From assembly GCF_019175285.1 (NCBI RefSeq), contig NC_056524.1, forward strand, positions 146,172,948-146,236,947: 64,000 nt of DNA. The letters are read 5' to 3'. The stretch's first letter is position 1. Each line of letters opens with the position of its first letter. Positions 11,001 through 23,000 of this stretch are shown here, piece by piece. The notes under the pieces are model-generated. The model searched no databases and was not told the origin of the DNA. It was given only the letters and a program-made list of their open reading frames with translations. This DNA comes from Sceloporus undulatus. Lineage: Eukaryota; Chordata; Lepidosauria; Squamata; Phrynosomatidae. The position numbers and the translations under genes were made by a program.

Positions 11001-14000
11001 TATATAATGAGATATCTTTGCGATGAGACCTAAGTCTAAACACAAAATTCATTTATGTTTCATATCCAGTTTATGCACATAGCCTGAATTTTATACAATA
11101 TTGTAATTTTATACAATATTTTAAAAATAATGTTGTGCTTAAAACAAAGTTTCTTCAAAAAGAAAAGCTGTCAGTATCTTAGCCACCCATGAAAAAGGTT
11201 TTGTTTTTTGGAATATTTTGGATTTCTGGATAAGGGAGACTCAACCTGTAACTCATTGAGCGCCATTCAGCTTGGGAGTTTCATCTTCTGGTACTATCTT
11301 GGGCTTAATTTGATATATACTGTATTTCATTATTGGTTCATGTTACAGTCTAGCAAAATAAGATGTTGCCAAGTTTTATTTACCCTTTAAATGTTTTTCA
11401 ACTATTTAGGATTTCTGAATTATTTTTGTCTCCAAATAATACTTACATTGTGATTTAAAAACATTAAAATCAGGATGATTTAAACCTTCAGATAACGTTG
11501 GTTTCTGATAATATTTTGCCAGTGGGGTAAGTGAAGCCTTGTTTTTTGCTCAACATGTTCATTAACCCTTGTAGGAGATATGGAGGCATGTTTTTGGCCC
11601 GTGGATATTTTCAAATACAAAGGAGGACTTTTTTTTGAAATCAGAAGTGACTTCTGGTTTACTTTTTGATTTAAGAAATGCCTCTCTTGTATCTAAAACA
11701 ACCCAGGAGGATGAAAATATTGAAGAATTCCACCCCCCCCCACCCCCCACTCCCACCATGGTTCCTGGAGCATTTTCAGGTGGTTTTTTTAAAAAAAAAT
11801 AGGATGAATACCGAAGTTATACTTGTATATCTATTTACATTTTGTACAATAAGCTTATAGAAAATAAAGATGTAGTGAGGACACTGTGATATCAAATATA
11901 AACACATTGGTAGGGGGGAGAAGCAAAAGAGAAAGAAATAAAGATAAATAAATAATGTTGACTTGTCTGAAATGTTGCTCTTATATTTTAATTTTATTTT
12001 TAACGTGCATTAATGACAGTAACTAGGAATAATGATCACAAAATATACAGTAATTGCCTGTCATACTTCTGATGTGCTCCTCTCTCTGTCCCTCCCTCCT
12101 TTTTACTCTCCCATCTCCACATCTTGAATTAATAACCCTGTTCCCCGCTAACCAGTATAGATGTAAATTATCTTCTAAATAGTTACATGTTGTTCATCTA
12201 TAATCATAACTTTCAACAATATTTTTATAATTTTAATTTTTAATAATTTTAACAATTTTTCCAAAAGAGAAAGTGGTTTAAATTCAGTATTAACCCGAGT
12301 TGTGTAAACAACACATGACTTCCAGATGATTTCAAATATATTATTTCCCTTCTTGCTGCTTTCAGTTTGTATGTTTATTTTTTGAAAGTGGACTATATTC
12401 AGTTTTGCCACTTTTGCACTGAGAGGTCTTCCATGTCTTCACAATTTCTAATCTTGTTGCACTTAATATAAGTGCTGTAAGAGCCTCATTTGGCAGATTT
12501 TCAATAACACCTTTAAACAGGGAAATGTGTAATAATGCTTCTTTAAAATGAAGTTTTAACCTGAGATTTGGCTTATTCATTCTAATACTTCTTCCCAGAA
12601 CTTATTGAAATACTTTTCAACAAGTTAACCAGTTATGTTCCCAGTTACTTTTCCACAGCCTGTCCAACATAATTTTGAAACTTCATAATTATTCTTATGA
12701 AGTTTGAGTGGATGATAATACCATTTTTAAATGTTTAATTTGTTTTTTCTGCACTAATGAAATATTGATTTACAAGATGGCATTTTCCATATTGAATCTC
12801 ATTGTTTTTCCAATGTTTGTATAATCAAATTTGACTCCCAGACCAGTCTCGGCCCTTTAGATTTGCCAAATTTCATCTCTTGTTGATCTGCAATATAGAG
12901 AATTTATTTATTTATTTGGTTATTGTAATGCATAGTTAGTAAAAGAATACATCTGTAAGATATAACAAAGGTGCAGTATTTCATTTCTTCATGAATCCTT
13001 TTGATATATGCCTATTTCCTGATCCTTCCTGGTGTGGCAATTTGATATACTTTAACAAAATAAAAATATGTTTAGGTATATTATAAGTTACTTACAAGTT
13101 AATTATAAGTTTCTTGTTTACTGAATTTTGCTGTTTATAGCTTTCTCATTCACCACCATCCCCATCCATCCTAATTGATGGTTCCCAGTTATACAGGTTC
13201 CTCTGCAGTTTTACTAAATGAGTCCATCAGTACAAATAACATGCTTCCCTGCATTTAACTGTCTTTTATTGCTCTAGGCAAACAAGGCTATATTTGTCTG
13301 GATTTGAAGAGCAGTGTGATGCTATATTGAATGATGTGACCAGCGCTCTTCAGCACTTGGAATCATTACAGAAGCAATATTTCTTTGTGTCAACCAAAAC
13401 AGGAACCCTCCATGAAGCCTGTGAACAGCTGTTGAAAGAGCAGGTAACGATTTGCCTAGGAAATAAATAGTTCAACTAAACCTCTGTAATCACAGATGAC
13501 ACCAAATTAGGAGGAGTAGCTAATACCCCTGAGGACAGGATCAAACTTCAGAATGACCTTAATAGATTAGAAAGCTGGGCCAGAGCTAACAAAATGAATT
13601 TTAACCCAAAGCAATGTAAGCTACTGCTCTTAGGGCAGAAAAATGAAATGAACAGATATAGGATGGGTGACACCTGGCTAAACAAGACTATGTGTGAAAG
13701 ATATCTGGGAGTCCAAATAGACCACAAATTGAACATGAATCAACAGTGTGATGTGGCAGCTAACAAGGCCAATGAGATTTTAGGCTCATCAATAGAAGTA
13801 TAGTGTCTAAATCAGGGGTAGGCAACCTTTTTGAGCCGGGGGCCGGGTTCCTGTCCCTTGGACAACTGGGGGGCCGAAGCAAAAAAATAAATAATTTAAT
13901 AATTTCAAATAAATAAATAGAAAATAGAGAGTTATTCTAGTCCAGTGATAGCGAACCTTTTTGAAGCTGAGTGCCCAAACTCAAAGGTATCTCTTCACTG

Positions 14001-17000
14001 GGTGGCACTGAGTGCCGGGGGGGGGGGACTTCCTCCCTCTGGGGGTGGGACTTCCTCCCTCTGGGGGGCGGGACCTCCTCCCTCTGGGACTTCCTCCCTC
14101 TGGGGGCAAGGCTTCTGGGGAGGGTCATCTGCCCTCTGGGGAGCAGGACCTCTGCCTTCTGGGGTGGGACTTCCAGGTAAAAATCCAAGGCACACTCTCT
14201 CAGCCTCAGACTAGCAATAATAAATCCCCCTGATGAAATTTGCCAGGAAAACCACATAATATTTTCTGCTTAGGGTCACCATAAGTTGGAAGCAACTTGT
14301 AGGCACCATACACACAAGTCACACTCTCTTCAGCAAACCCAAACCTCATGTGAAGAAAATCAGGGTTGCCCTAAGTTGGGAAAGACTTGAAAGCACACAA
14401 AAATAGAGCTAAGTCACACTCTCTCAGCCTCAGAGGATGCCATAGCAAAAAGGAAAAATACTTATAAAGCCTTGTCAAGAAAACCCTTAGGTCACAGTAA
14501 GTCAGAAACAACCACAATCCTGCTCAAAATCGGGCATCTTTTGGACAGCCTCCTGGACAGAAAAGCCACATATAAACCAAATAAAATAAATAAAATACAA
14601 ACAAATAAATAAATTCCTGTTGGTTATTCCCAACTAAGGAAAAAAACATTCAATCAATTGCTAAATGAATAGTGAATGAACAAGTAGGATTCCATCAATT
14701 CAGTGGCTCTAATGTAGGCTGCAACTACACTGTAGAAGTAACGTTGTTTGAGACCACCTTAACTGCCATGGCTCCATCCTACAGAATCCTGGGATTAGTA
14801 GTTCTATGAGGCACCAGCACTCTTTTGCAGAGAAGACCAAAGTAAAACTACAAATCCCAGGACTCCATAGGATGGAACTACAGCACTTAAAAATTGGTGT
14901 CACACTGGATTAGTTCTACAATGTAGAATAGAGGATGATAAAAAGGAACCAGCATAGTGGTTTTACCATCGGACAACTTTGTAGACTGGGGTTCTCATCC
15001 CAGCTTGGTCATGGAAACCCACTGGCTCACACTCTCTCAGCCTCAAGGGATGGCAAGGGCAAACCTCCTCTAAAGTTAATGGCCAAGAAAACCCCACTAT
15101 AGGGTTGCCACATAGGTCAGAAAGGACTTGAAGGCACACAACTATATAACAACAACAACCCTATAGCTCCCCCTTGGACGTAGTGGGGCACAGTTTGCCC
15201 CAATATATATATATACAGTATACACACACACACACAAAAATACATACATACACACATATAGACATATATATACCCAGCCACTATTTACACATACACATTT
15301 ATACCCACACACACACACACACACACACTTATACACCCACAAATCTCATATAACTCTCTCCAAGGAAACCCCATGAAACCCACTGGGAGACCTTGGGAAA
15401 ATCACACTCTCTCAGCCTCAGAGAGACACTGGCAAACCTCCTTTGGAGAAACTCACCAAAACCTTGGTGCCAGGGTTGGAAATAGACTGAAGGTGTACAG
15501 CAGCAGCAGCAACAACAACAACAACAACCCCCTCACCACCAACAGAGAGCTGGAGGGGGAGGAGAGTGGAGGCACACAACTACATAACAACAACAACCCT
15601 TTACAGCTCCCCCTTAGACTTAGTATGCAGAGTCTGTCTCATATATACATACATACACACATCCACACCTACTCACTGATATATACACTCACACATTCAT
15701 GCCCACCCACACATATATACACAGAAACACACATGCATACATCCACACCCATATATATATATATATATATATCCCACACATACACATATATACACCAACA
15801 CATCTATTTATATATAATACACACACACTCACACACACATGCACACCCACCTACAGATATATACATATAGATATAAACTGGAAACGACTTGCAGGCATAC
15901 AACAACAAGCATTTTAAAAGCACAGAAGATACAGAGAGGCAGCATGGTTCAGTGGTTTGAGCTGTGTGCCTGGAGACCAGAGTTTGAAGCCCTGCTCATC
16001 CACGGAGACCCACTTGGTGCTCTTGGGCAAGCCACACTCTCTCAGTCTCAGGAGGGATCATGATAAACCTACTCTGAAAAACTTTGCCAAGGAACCTCCA
16101 TGATAGGTTCACCTTAGAAATGCCATTGTCCGAAACAACTTGAAGGCACACAACAACAACAAACCTCTCTGCCCTCCAAAGTTTGAATCTCCACTGGGTT
16201 CCCTCTTGGGAAAATCACACTCTCTCGGTCGGGAGAAGACAGTGGCAAAGGCAAAAAAAATCTCCTCTGAGGCCCAAAACATAAAGCAGAAATAATCCAG
16301 TTTGAGCTTGCTTTAACTGCCCTGGATCAATGCTAGGGAATTCTGGGAACTGTAGTTTCATGAGACATTTAGCCTCTGGCAGAGAGCCTCTGGTGCCACA
16401 ATAAACTACAATTTCCAGGATTCCTTAGGCAGTTAAAGCGGCCTCAAAGTGGGTTATTTCTGCAAAGCTTGTTTTGGACCTAAAAGCCCCATGATAGTTT
16501 TGCCTCAAGGTCTCCATAATTTGCAAATGGAGGCACACAACAACAACAACAACCCCGTGGCTGCCTCCTCTCTCCCACTCTTGCTCAAAGGAGGGGAAGC
16601 AGGGCCAGAGCTTTTGTGTGTGTGAGACAGAGAGAGAAGGGGAGAGGCGGCTGGAGGAAGAGGAAAGCAGAAAAAAACAGAGGAGAAAGAGGACAAGGAA
16701 GGAAGGGGAAGGCAAGGGTTTCCCTTCTTTCTTTCTCCTCCGTTTTTTCTCTGCCTTCTTCCTCTTCCTCCCGCCCCCGCGGGAGCTTCTGAGAGGGGAA
16801 AAAGGCGCCTGCAGCAGCAGCAGCAGCAGCAAAGAAGAAGAAGCGTGCCTTTTGCACCCAAGTCCCTGAGGAGGGTGATTTCCCACCTTACTTTGCCTCT
16901 TGCTTTGGGGAAAAGGACGAGGGGGACCCCCACCTCCTTCTCCCCAGGCCCGTGGCTGTGGAGCAACTGCGGGCTTGGGGAAAAGGACAAGGGGAACCCC

Positions 17001-20000
17001 GCCTCCCTCTTGCCAGGCCCGCGGCTCTGCAGCAACTGCAGGCTTGGGGAAAAGGACGAGGGGGACCCCCACCTCCCTCTTGCGAAGCCCGCGGCCCCAC
17101 AGCCTCTCCCTGCCCCCTGGGAAGCCCGAAGCCTTCTCACAGGGCAGGGGGGAAGGAGGGCGCCGGCGGCAAACGCCGCTGATTGGCGGGTTTGCCGGCG
17201 GCCCCAGAGGTTCCCCCGCCCCCTCGGAAGGCCGAAGCCTTTTCACAGGGCGAGGGAAGGAGGGCGCCAGCGGCGGCAATCGGCGGCAGGGACGGCCTGG
17301 GGCCGCTCTGACGGTCTCCGCGGGCCTGATCCGGCCCGCGGGCTGTAGGTTGCCAATGCCTGGTCTAAATCAAGGGAAGTAATAGTGCCATTCTATTCTG
17401 CTTTGGTCAGGCCCCACTTGGAATATTGTGTCCAGTTCTGGGCACCACAATTCAAAAATGACATTGAGAAACTGGAGCTTGTCCAAAGGAGGGTGACTAA
17501 AATGGTGAAGGGTCTGGAAACCATGCCCTATGAGGAAGGACTTAGGGTGCTGGGTATGTTTAGCCTGGAGAAGAGAAGGTTAAGGGGTGATATGATAGCC
17601 CTGTTTAAATACTTGAAGGGATGTCATATTGAGGAGGGAGCTAACTTGTTTTCTGCTGCTCCAGAGACTAGGACCCAGAGCAATGGATGCAAGCTACAGG
17701 AAAAGAGATTCCACCTCAACATTAGGAGGAACTTCCTGACAGTAAAGGCTGTTTGACATTGGAACAAAGTCCCTCGGAGTGTAGTGAAGCCTCCTTTCTT
17801 AGAGGTCTTTAAACAGAGGCTGGATGGCCATCTGTTGGGGATGCTTTGATTTAGATTTCCTGCATGGCAGGAGGTTGGATTGGATGTCCCTTGCGGTCTC
17901 TTCCAACTCTATGATTCTATGATTCTGTCTTCAGTGACTTTTTGTGGCAGCTTGGGATACCATGAATTGTTAATATGTTCTTAGTTCCCAGTCGGTGGAC
18001 AAAAAGCCATCCATGGAAGGTTTAATTGCAGTTGCTGACTAGGCGAGGCAAGGGATCATGGGTTATTTTTAGATAATACAGTTGGCCCTCTGTATCCGCG
18101 GATTGTTTACCCATGGATTCAAGTATCCATGGCTTGAAAATACTCAAAAATATATAAATTCTAAAAAAAGCAAATTATCCGTGGATTCAAGCATCCATAG
18201 CTTGAATGAAATTTCTAAAAAGCAAATCTTGATCTTCCTATTTTATATAAGGGACACTGTTTTACTATGCCATTGTATTTAATGGGAGTTCAACATCTAT
18301 GGATTTTTGTATCTGCAGGGGGTGGTGGTGCTGGTGGTGCTCGAAACAAACCCCTGTGAATACAAAGGGCCCGCTGTATTTCCTATTGGATCCCTCTTTA
18401 GTTCGTCTTCAGTTTTCCCCCTTAACATGTCCAGGAAGGGTCATATAACTTCACGAGGGCTGTAAAGATGCACACTTGCCCTTAACACCCCCATCCCCAC
18501 AGTGTCTGCCTCCTCCAGAACTGCCATTGCAGTTCAGGAGCTTGTGGTTGCTTGTTTATTCTGAATTGACAACTCAGCCAGAAAATCTTACCTAATCAGA
18601 CAGGGAGGAGTTTTTTCTCTCTCTCCCTAAACAATGAAGGCTGTCAGCTCTTCTCCTGAGCAGAAGGGAATATGCTCTCTCTTGCAGCACAGCACATTTA
18701 GGGTATCCTGAACAAGGAAGCAAATTCACCATACCCAGGAGAATGGATCCTGGACACGTTAGTATTTCATCAAACACAGGTACAAATCAAACACAGAAGT
18801 CTAAAGGTCAATTTTATTGCATCAGACATCAACTACAAACTCTCCAGGTATTTCACCAGGTTCCATTCCCTCAGAGCAGAAGCCCAGGTTTCATTCCAGA
18901 TGAACTAGCCCTGAGGCCTACTGTATGCTTTTCCTTCTCCCCGGCCCTAGTCTCCAGAGTACTCAGGAAGACCAGGCAGGAAAAGACAACAGTAGTTCTC
19001 ATAGCAGAGAACTCTACATTGGCCCCTGCAGGTCTTGGTTCTCCAATCTGCTAGCCTTAATGACTTTTTATCACTCAGAACATTGTCTTACCATTCTTCT
19101 GCCCTTGCCCAGTCCACAACTTAAGAGAGGCAGTGGCATAAACTGGATATAAAGAGGTCCCTGAAAGTGTATGTCAGGTGCACTAGGCCATTTAGGGAAA
19201 TGGAAGTGCTTTTCATCTCTTTTTTGCCCACCTCTAGGCAAGGAGGTCTCAACATCTACACTAACTTGATGAATCAAGGCATATGTCTGCCTAGTATATG
19301 AATCCCTTGGTCCACCTAAACCACACAGTGTGACAGCACACTCTACTAGGTCAGTGGCCACTTCGGCAGTCTTCTCAGCTAATGCTTTCCTGGAGGAGGG
19401 TTTGCAGAATTACATCTTGGGCTACCTCTTCCAAAACATGACATGCCAGACAAATTTTCCTCTGCTAGAGCATCCATTGGCAGAAGAGTGCTCCAGAAAG
19501 CCTTGGACTAATTGAATTTCTTGCCACCTTCTCTTCCAGGAGAAGTTTATGTTAGGGTATTTACCTACTTAGATGGCTCCTTCTCTGCAGTCTGAGAATG
19601 GCACATGGGGGAACTTACTGTGAAGGTCCATTCTAGCCAAGGAAAAGGCTCCGCAGCACATGAACCCACCCAAAATGGTGGGAAGACAATTTTTCCTTTT
19701 TAAAGAGGATTTCTGTTCTTTCTTACTTTTTCTCATCTTGGGAATAAACTGAGGAAGAGCTAGGGATTCAACTGGAAATGCTCTTCAAAAATAACACTGT
19801 GATCCCCTGTCTTGCCTGGGCAGTGACTGGAATTAACCCTTTCTTGGATGGCTCCTTTTTCTTGGCTAGAATAGACCTTCATGGTATATTCTCCAATGTG
19901 TTATTTTCTGCTAATTGTCTTTTTTTTTTTTTAAATAGTCAGAGCTTGTGGAACTGACAGAAGACATCCATCAGAAATTGTCATATTTCAATGAACTGGA

Positions 20001-23000
20001 AAATATTAATACAGTAAGTATTTTTGACACCAAAAAAGATCAACAGCTGTCTTTCACTTAAGATGAATGAAGTTCCAGAAATCCTCATAATGGTTTGGAT
20101 TACCCATTTAACTGGATTTCTAAAGCTGCAGTGCGGAGAAAGCTGGAAGTTAAATATACGTGCAAATGCAATGGAGCATGTGTTCAAATTAAAATGATTG
20201 GGGAAACAATCATTTTATATTCAAAAATAAAGGGAAAAACATCTGAGATACTGGAAACGTGGCTTTCTAGGGCGAGCACTTTCCAATGAAGACACTTGGG
20301 TATTTGAATAATTACATACTAATCACTTGCCATGAAGTTCATGGGTGAACTTTGCCTGAGTACTTTCTCTCAGGCTGGTTTACCTCATAGGATTTTGTGA
20401 TGATAAAAATTAAGAGAAAAATAGATATGATGCTTTGAGCTCTTTGGAGAAAAGATGTGATACAAGCATGCTAAACACATAAAATCTTACAGACTTTCCA
20501 AGCTGCTTACATGACTAAATTCAAAAAGTTTTAATTGTTTACTAGATATTCCTCAAGTGTTATCTTTCGGCCTATGAGGGAGAGAATAGGCTGGCCCAGC
20601 TCCATCAGGGCTAGCCTGACAAAAGAGGCTCCTCTCTCCTTAACTGTCATCTTTCGGCCTATGAGGGAGAGAATAGGCTGGCCCAGCTCCATCAGGGCTA
20701 GCCTGAAGAAAGAGGCTCCTCCCTCCATAACTGTCATCCTTCGGCCTGTGAGGAAGAGAGAGGGCTGGCCCAGCTCCATCAGGACTGGCCTGGGGAGGGA
20801 GGCTCCTCCCTCCATGGCTGTCGTCCTTCAATCTGTGAGGGAGTGACTGAGCGGGCCCACCTCTGTTGGGGCTGGCCTGGGGGGGAGGCTCCTCCCTCCT
20901 TAGCTGTCATCTTTTGGTCTGTGGGGGAGAGAGTGGGCTAGCCTGAAGAAGAAGAACCCTCCCTCCAGTCCACCTGCCTTGGTCCAGGCCTCAGAGGGAG
21001 AGAAGAATGCTGGACCTCATCCCCTCCCCCCTCACCATTCCTTTCTCCTTTTGTGTTGTGTCTTTTAGATTGTAAGCCTGAGGGCAGGCAACCGTCTATT
21101 ATCCCCTCTGTTGTAAGCTGCCCAGATTCCCAGTGATTGGGCAGCATATAAATAAATCCTATTGTTGTTATTATTATTATTATTATATAACAATTACGCT
21201 CACTCTGCATTAAGCTATTTGGTTCTTAACCAATTTAGGCTTTTTCTAACTTTCTTCTCCAAGTCTCAGGATTACCTGAACTCTGCCAGTTCTCCCCTTT
21301 GGAATGTAGATGCCATTTTGGCTGCATAAGCAGTGACACTTCTTGAACATGGTGAATAATGTGTACAAGTGAGACTGTGGATGATACAGTTCTCATAATT
21401 GTTTGTCTTAAGAACTGGTTGCAGGCCAGGTGACTGTGAGTCATAGGGGGCTGTGCTGCATCACCTGCAAAATAAAAACGAAAGGGAGTTTGCCATTTGC
21501 CAACCTATGCCAGCCTCTGTACCTGCTTCTCTTTAGAACTTTTGAGTACTGTATCTTGGTTTGTTACAATGCAACAGCTATGCAAGTGAGAGAGGAGAGA
21601 GACTGAAGTTTGTAAACATCACAGCCCCTCTGTACAAACAAAACATTTTTTCCTTTTCTCTCTCCCCTTCTTTTTCTCTGTTTTGTCACAGTTCTGTTCT
21701 TGTAACTATTGGCTGTCTTTTGACTATACCTTTTTCCAAACTGTTGCTGTCTTAAGGGGGAAATACTGTATTTCATTTGTCTTTCCCTATGAAAAAAAGT
21801 TCAGATGCCCAAAGGAGAAAAGGAGAGTAAAAAAGGAGAAAGTGGCTACTCACCTTCACTTTTGGCCCTGATAACAGCAGAGAAGAGCTTCTGTCGGGGT
21901 GATAAGAATTGGGAGCACACACTTGAATGGATGGGAGAAGTATCTTGAAAGTGAAAGAACCATGCACTTTATCTCATATATCTGTGATTGACTGGATCAG
22001 TACAGATTGATACCTTAATGGAAGTAGTATGACTGCTTCTCTGTTCCGAGTGTGTGTATGTCTGTACCTTCAAGTTGCTTGTTGAGTGATGGTGACATTA
22101 TTAATTTCATTGGGTTTTCTTGGGTAAAGAATATTCAGAGGTGGTTCTGAAATTTAGCCTACAGCCCCTATTATTCATAGGTGGTCTCCCATCTAAGTAC
22201 TAACCAGGGCTGACCCTGCTTAGCTTTCAAGATCATACACCAGCATCTTAATTGTTGTTTATTTTACTTTAAACTTACAGCACAGTAAATGTTTGATTTT
22301 ACCACTCTCTAGCTGTTGTATCTTATAAAGGGAAGGGGCTACTAAGTAAGGGAGGGCAGAGGGGTCAGGGCTTCAACTACAGCATGGTAGAAAGACATTC
22401 AATAGGTGTAATTCTGCCTAGAGTTGGATGGGTGCAGTATCTGCAGATATTCTGCATGTTCATCAACTGCATCACCACCAAAACCTCAGTGGTTCTAGTT
22501 CAAACAATGTCTCCAGTTGATGGGGAAGGAGACTTCACTAACTGAATTTGTTGCCTTATCACTCATCCATATAAATGATGGAAGAAAGTAAGATTTCAAC
22601 TGCAAATAATATCACAGAAAGCAGAATATTAGTGACATATTTGGGTAGAATAAACAGAAATGTGGAAAAATTTTACCTGTTATGACAGACCAGGGGTGTG
22701 ATACTAGGGGGCTGCATTATCCCTTCAGGAGATCTTGGACGACTCCACTCCGCACACCTGCCTCTGCCCCAGATGCCCTTGTGAGATCTGGAGTCAGTCC
22801 TATGCTCAAAAAATAAAACTCAGTTGAAACAAAAGAAGCTTTATTGATGAATTCAGGCAGAAACATCTATTAACACGTTTTTGCAAAGTCTGAAGCACAA
22901 AGGAACTTTTCCTCTTCTTAACCCTCTCAAATGCCTCCCCGAGCCAGCCCCAATTCCCAAGCTAAACTAACAAGCGGAGGTTGCCATAGATACCAGGGTT

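Larger units (their letters stand above)
9637..13277. other. Intron 3, mixed repeats (see sub-entries)
   Basis: Contains two CR1 fragments (9960-10120 and 10640-10850), a C-rich run at 11731-11755 and a LINE fragment at 12180-12880. The remaining stretches (10121-10639, 10851-12179, 12881-13277) are AT-rich intron in which I recognise nothing. Confidence 0.6.
14179..16560 (+). mobile_element. Cluster of tRNA-derived SINE copies and fragments
   Basis: The phrase CACACTCTCTCAGCCTCA (or a variant) followed by a GG.AAACCTCCT block, AAGAAAACCCC, GAAGGCACACAACAACAAC recurs about nine times (near 14190, 14325, 14415, 15030, 15400, 15560, 16035, 16215 and 16500). Two copies retain a tRNA-like head. 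At 15941-16010 the A box is TGGTTCAGTGG and the B-box-like string is GAGTTTGAAGCC. At 14950-15010 a similar head lies before GGGGTTCTCATCCC. AAC-repeat tails close several copies. These are SINE promoter relics and not tRNA genes. Confidence 0.75.
13813..17362. mobile_element. hAT-type element (3.55 kb, non-autonomous, chimeric)
   Basis: Ends are CAGGGGTAGGCAACCTTTTT at 13813 and, in reverse, CAGGCATTGGCAACCTACAG ending at 17362. The perfect 8-bp target duplication GTCTAAAT lies at 13805-13812 and 17363-17370. CAGGGG..GGCAA ends with an 8-bp duplication are diagnostic of hAT elements. No transposase is seen. The cargo is layered: G-rich tandem repeats, SINE pieces, two palindromic MITEs, CA/TA microsatellites and a CpG-rich terminal block. 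A second hAT-like start (CAGTGATAGCGAACCTTTTT) lies at about 13942. Confidence 0.85.
13490..17935 (+). mobile_element. CR1 LINE, sense, split by a 3.55-kb hAT element
   Basis: The first half (13490-13812) encodes the region after the RT palm ([20 protein letters not shown]-like, [35 protein letters not shown]). The second half (17371-17935) continues it: [51 protein letters not shown]. It closes with the CR1 3' tail CTATGATTCTATGATTCTG. The target sequence GTCTAAAT is duplicated at the junctions, so the hAT entered an existing CR1. CR1 starts only about 46 bp after exon 4. Confidence 0.92.

Noticed and set aside
15142-15870. Cys/Val- or His/Thr-rich peptides
   Set aside because: CA/TA microsatellite translations.
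15941-16010. Possible tRNA gene (good A box)
   Set aside because: The B box is degenerate, no cloverleaf is apparent, and SINE body and AAC tail follow: SINE head.
16425-17279. 284-codon minus-strand frame, the second longest in the window
   Set aside because: Low-complexity, built from GC-rich 70-bp repeats and CAG/AAG runs of the hAT arm; overlapping frames are open as well.
20535-20846. 29-residue-repeat protein on either strand
   Set aside because: The 87-bp minisatellite has a period divisible by three, so open frames are automatic. Unit divergence shows no coding pattern.
22190-22255. 5S rRNA gene on the minus strand
   Set aside because: Only the 3' half is present, mutated, and fused to a SINE body.
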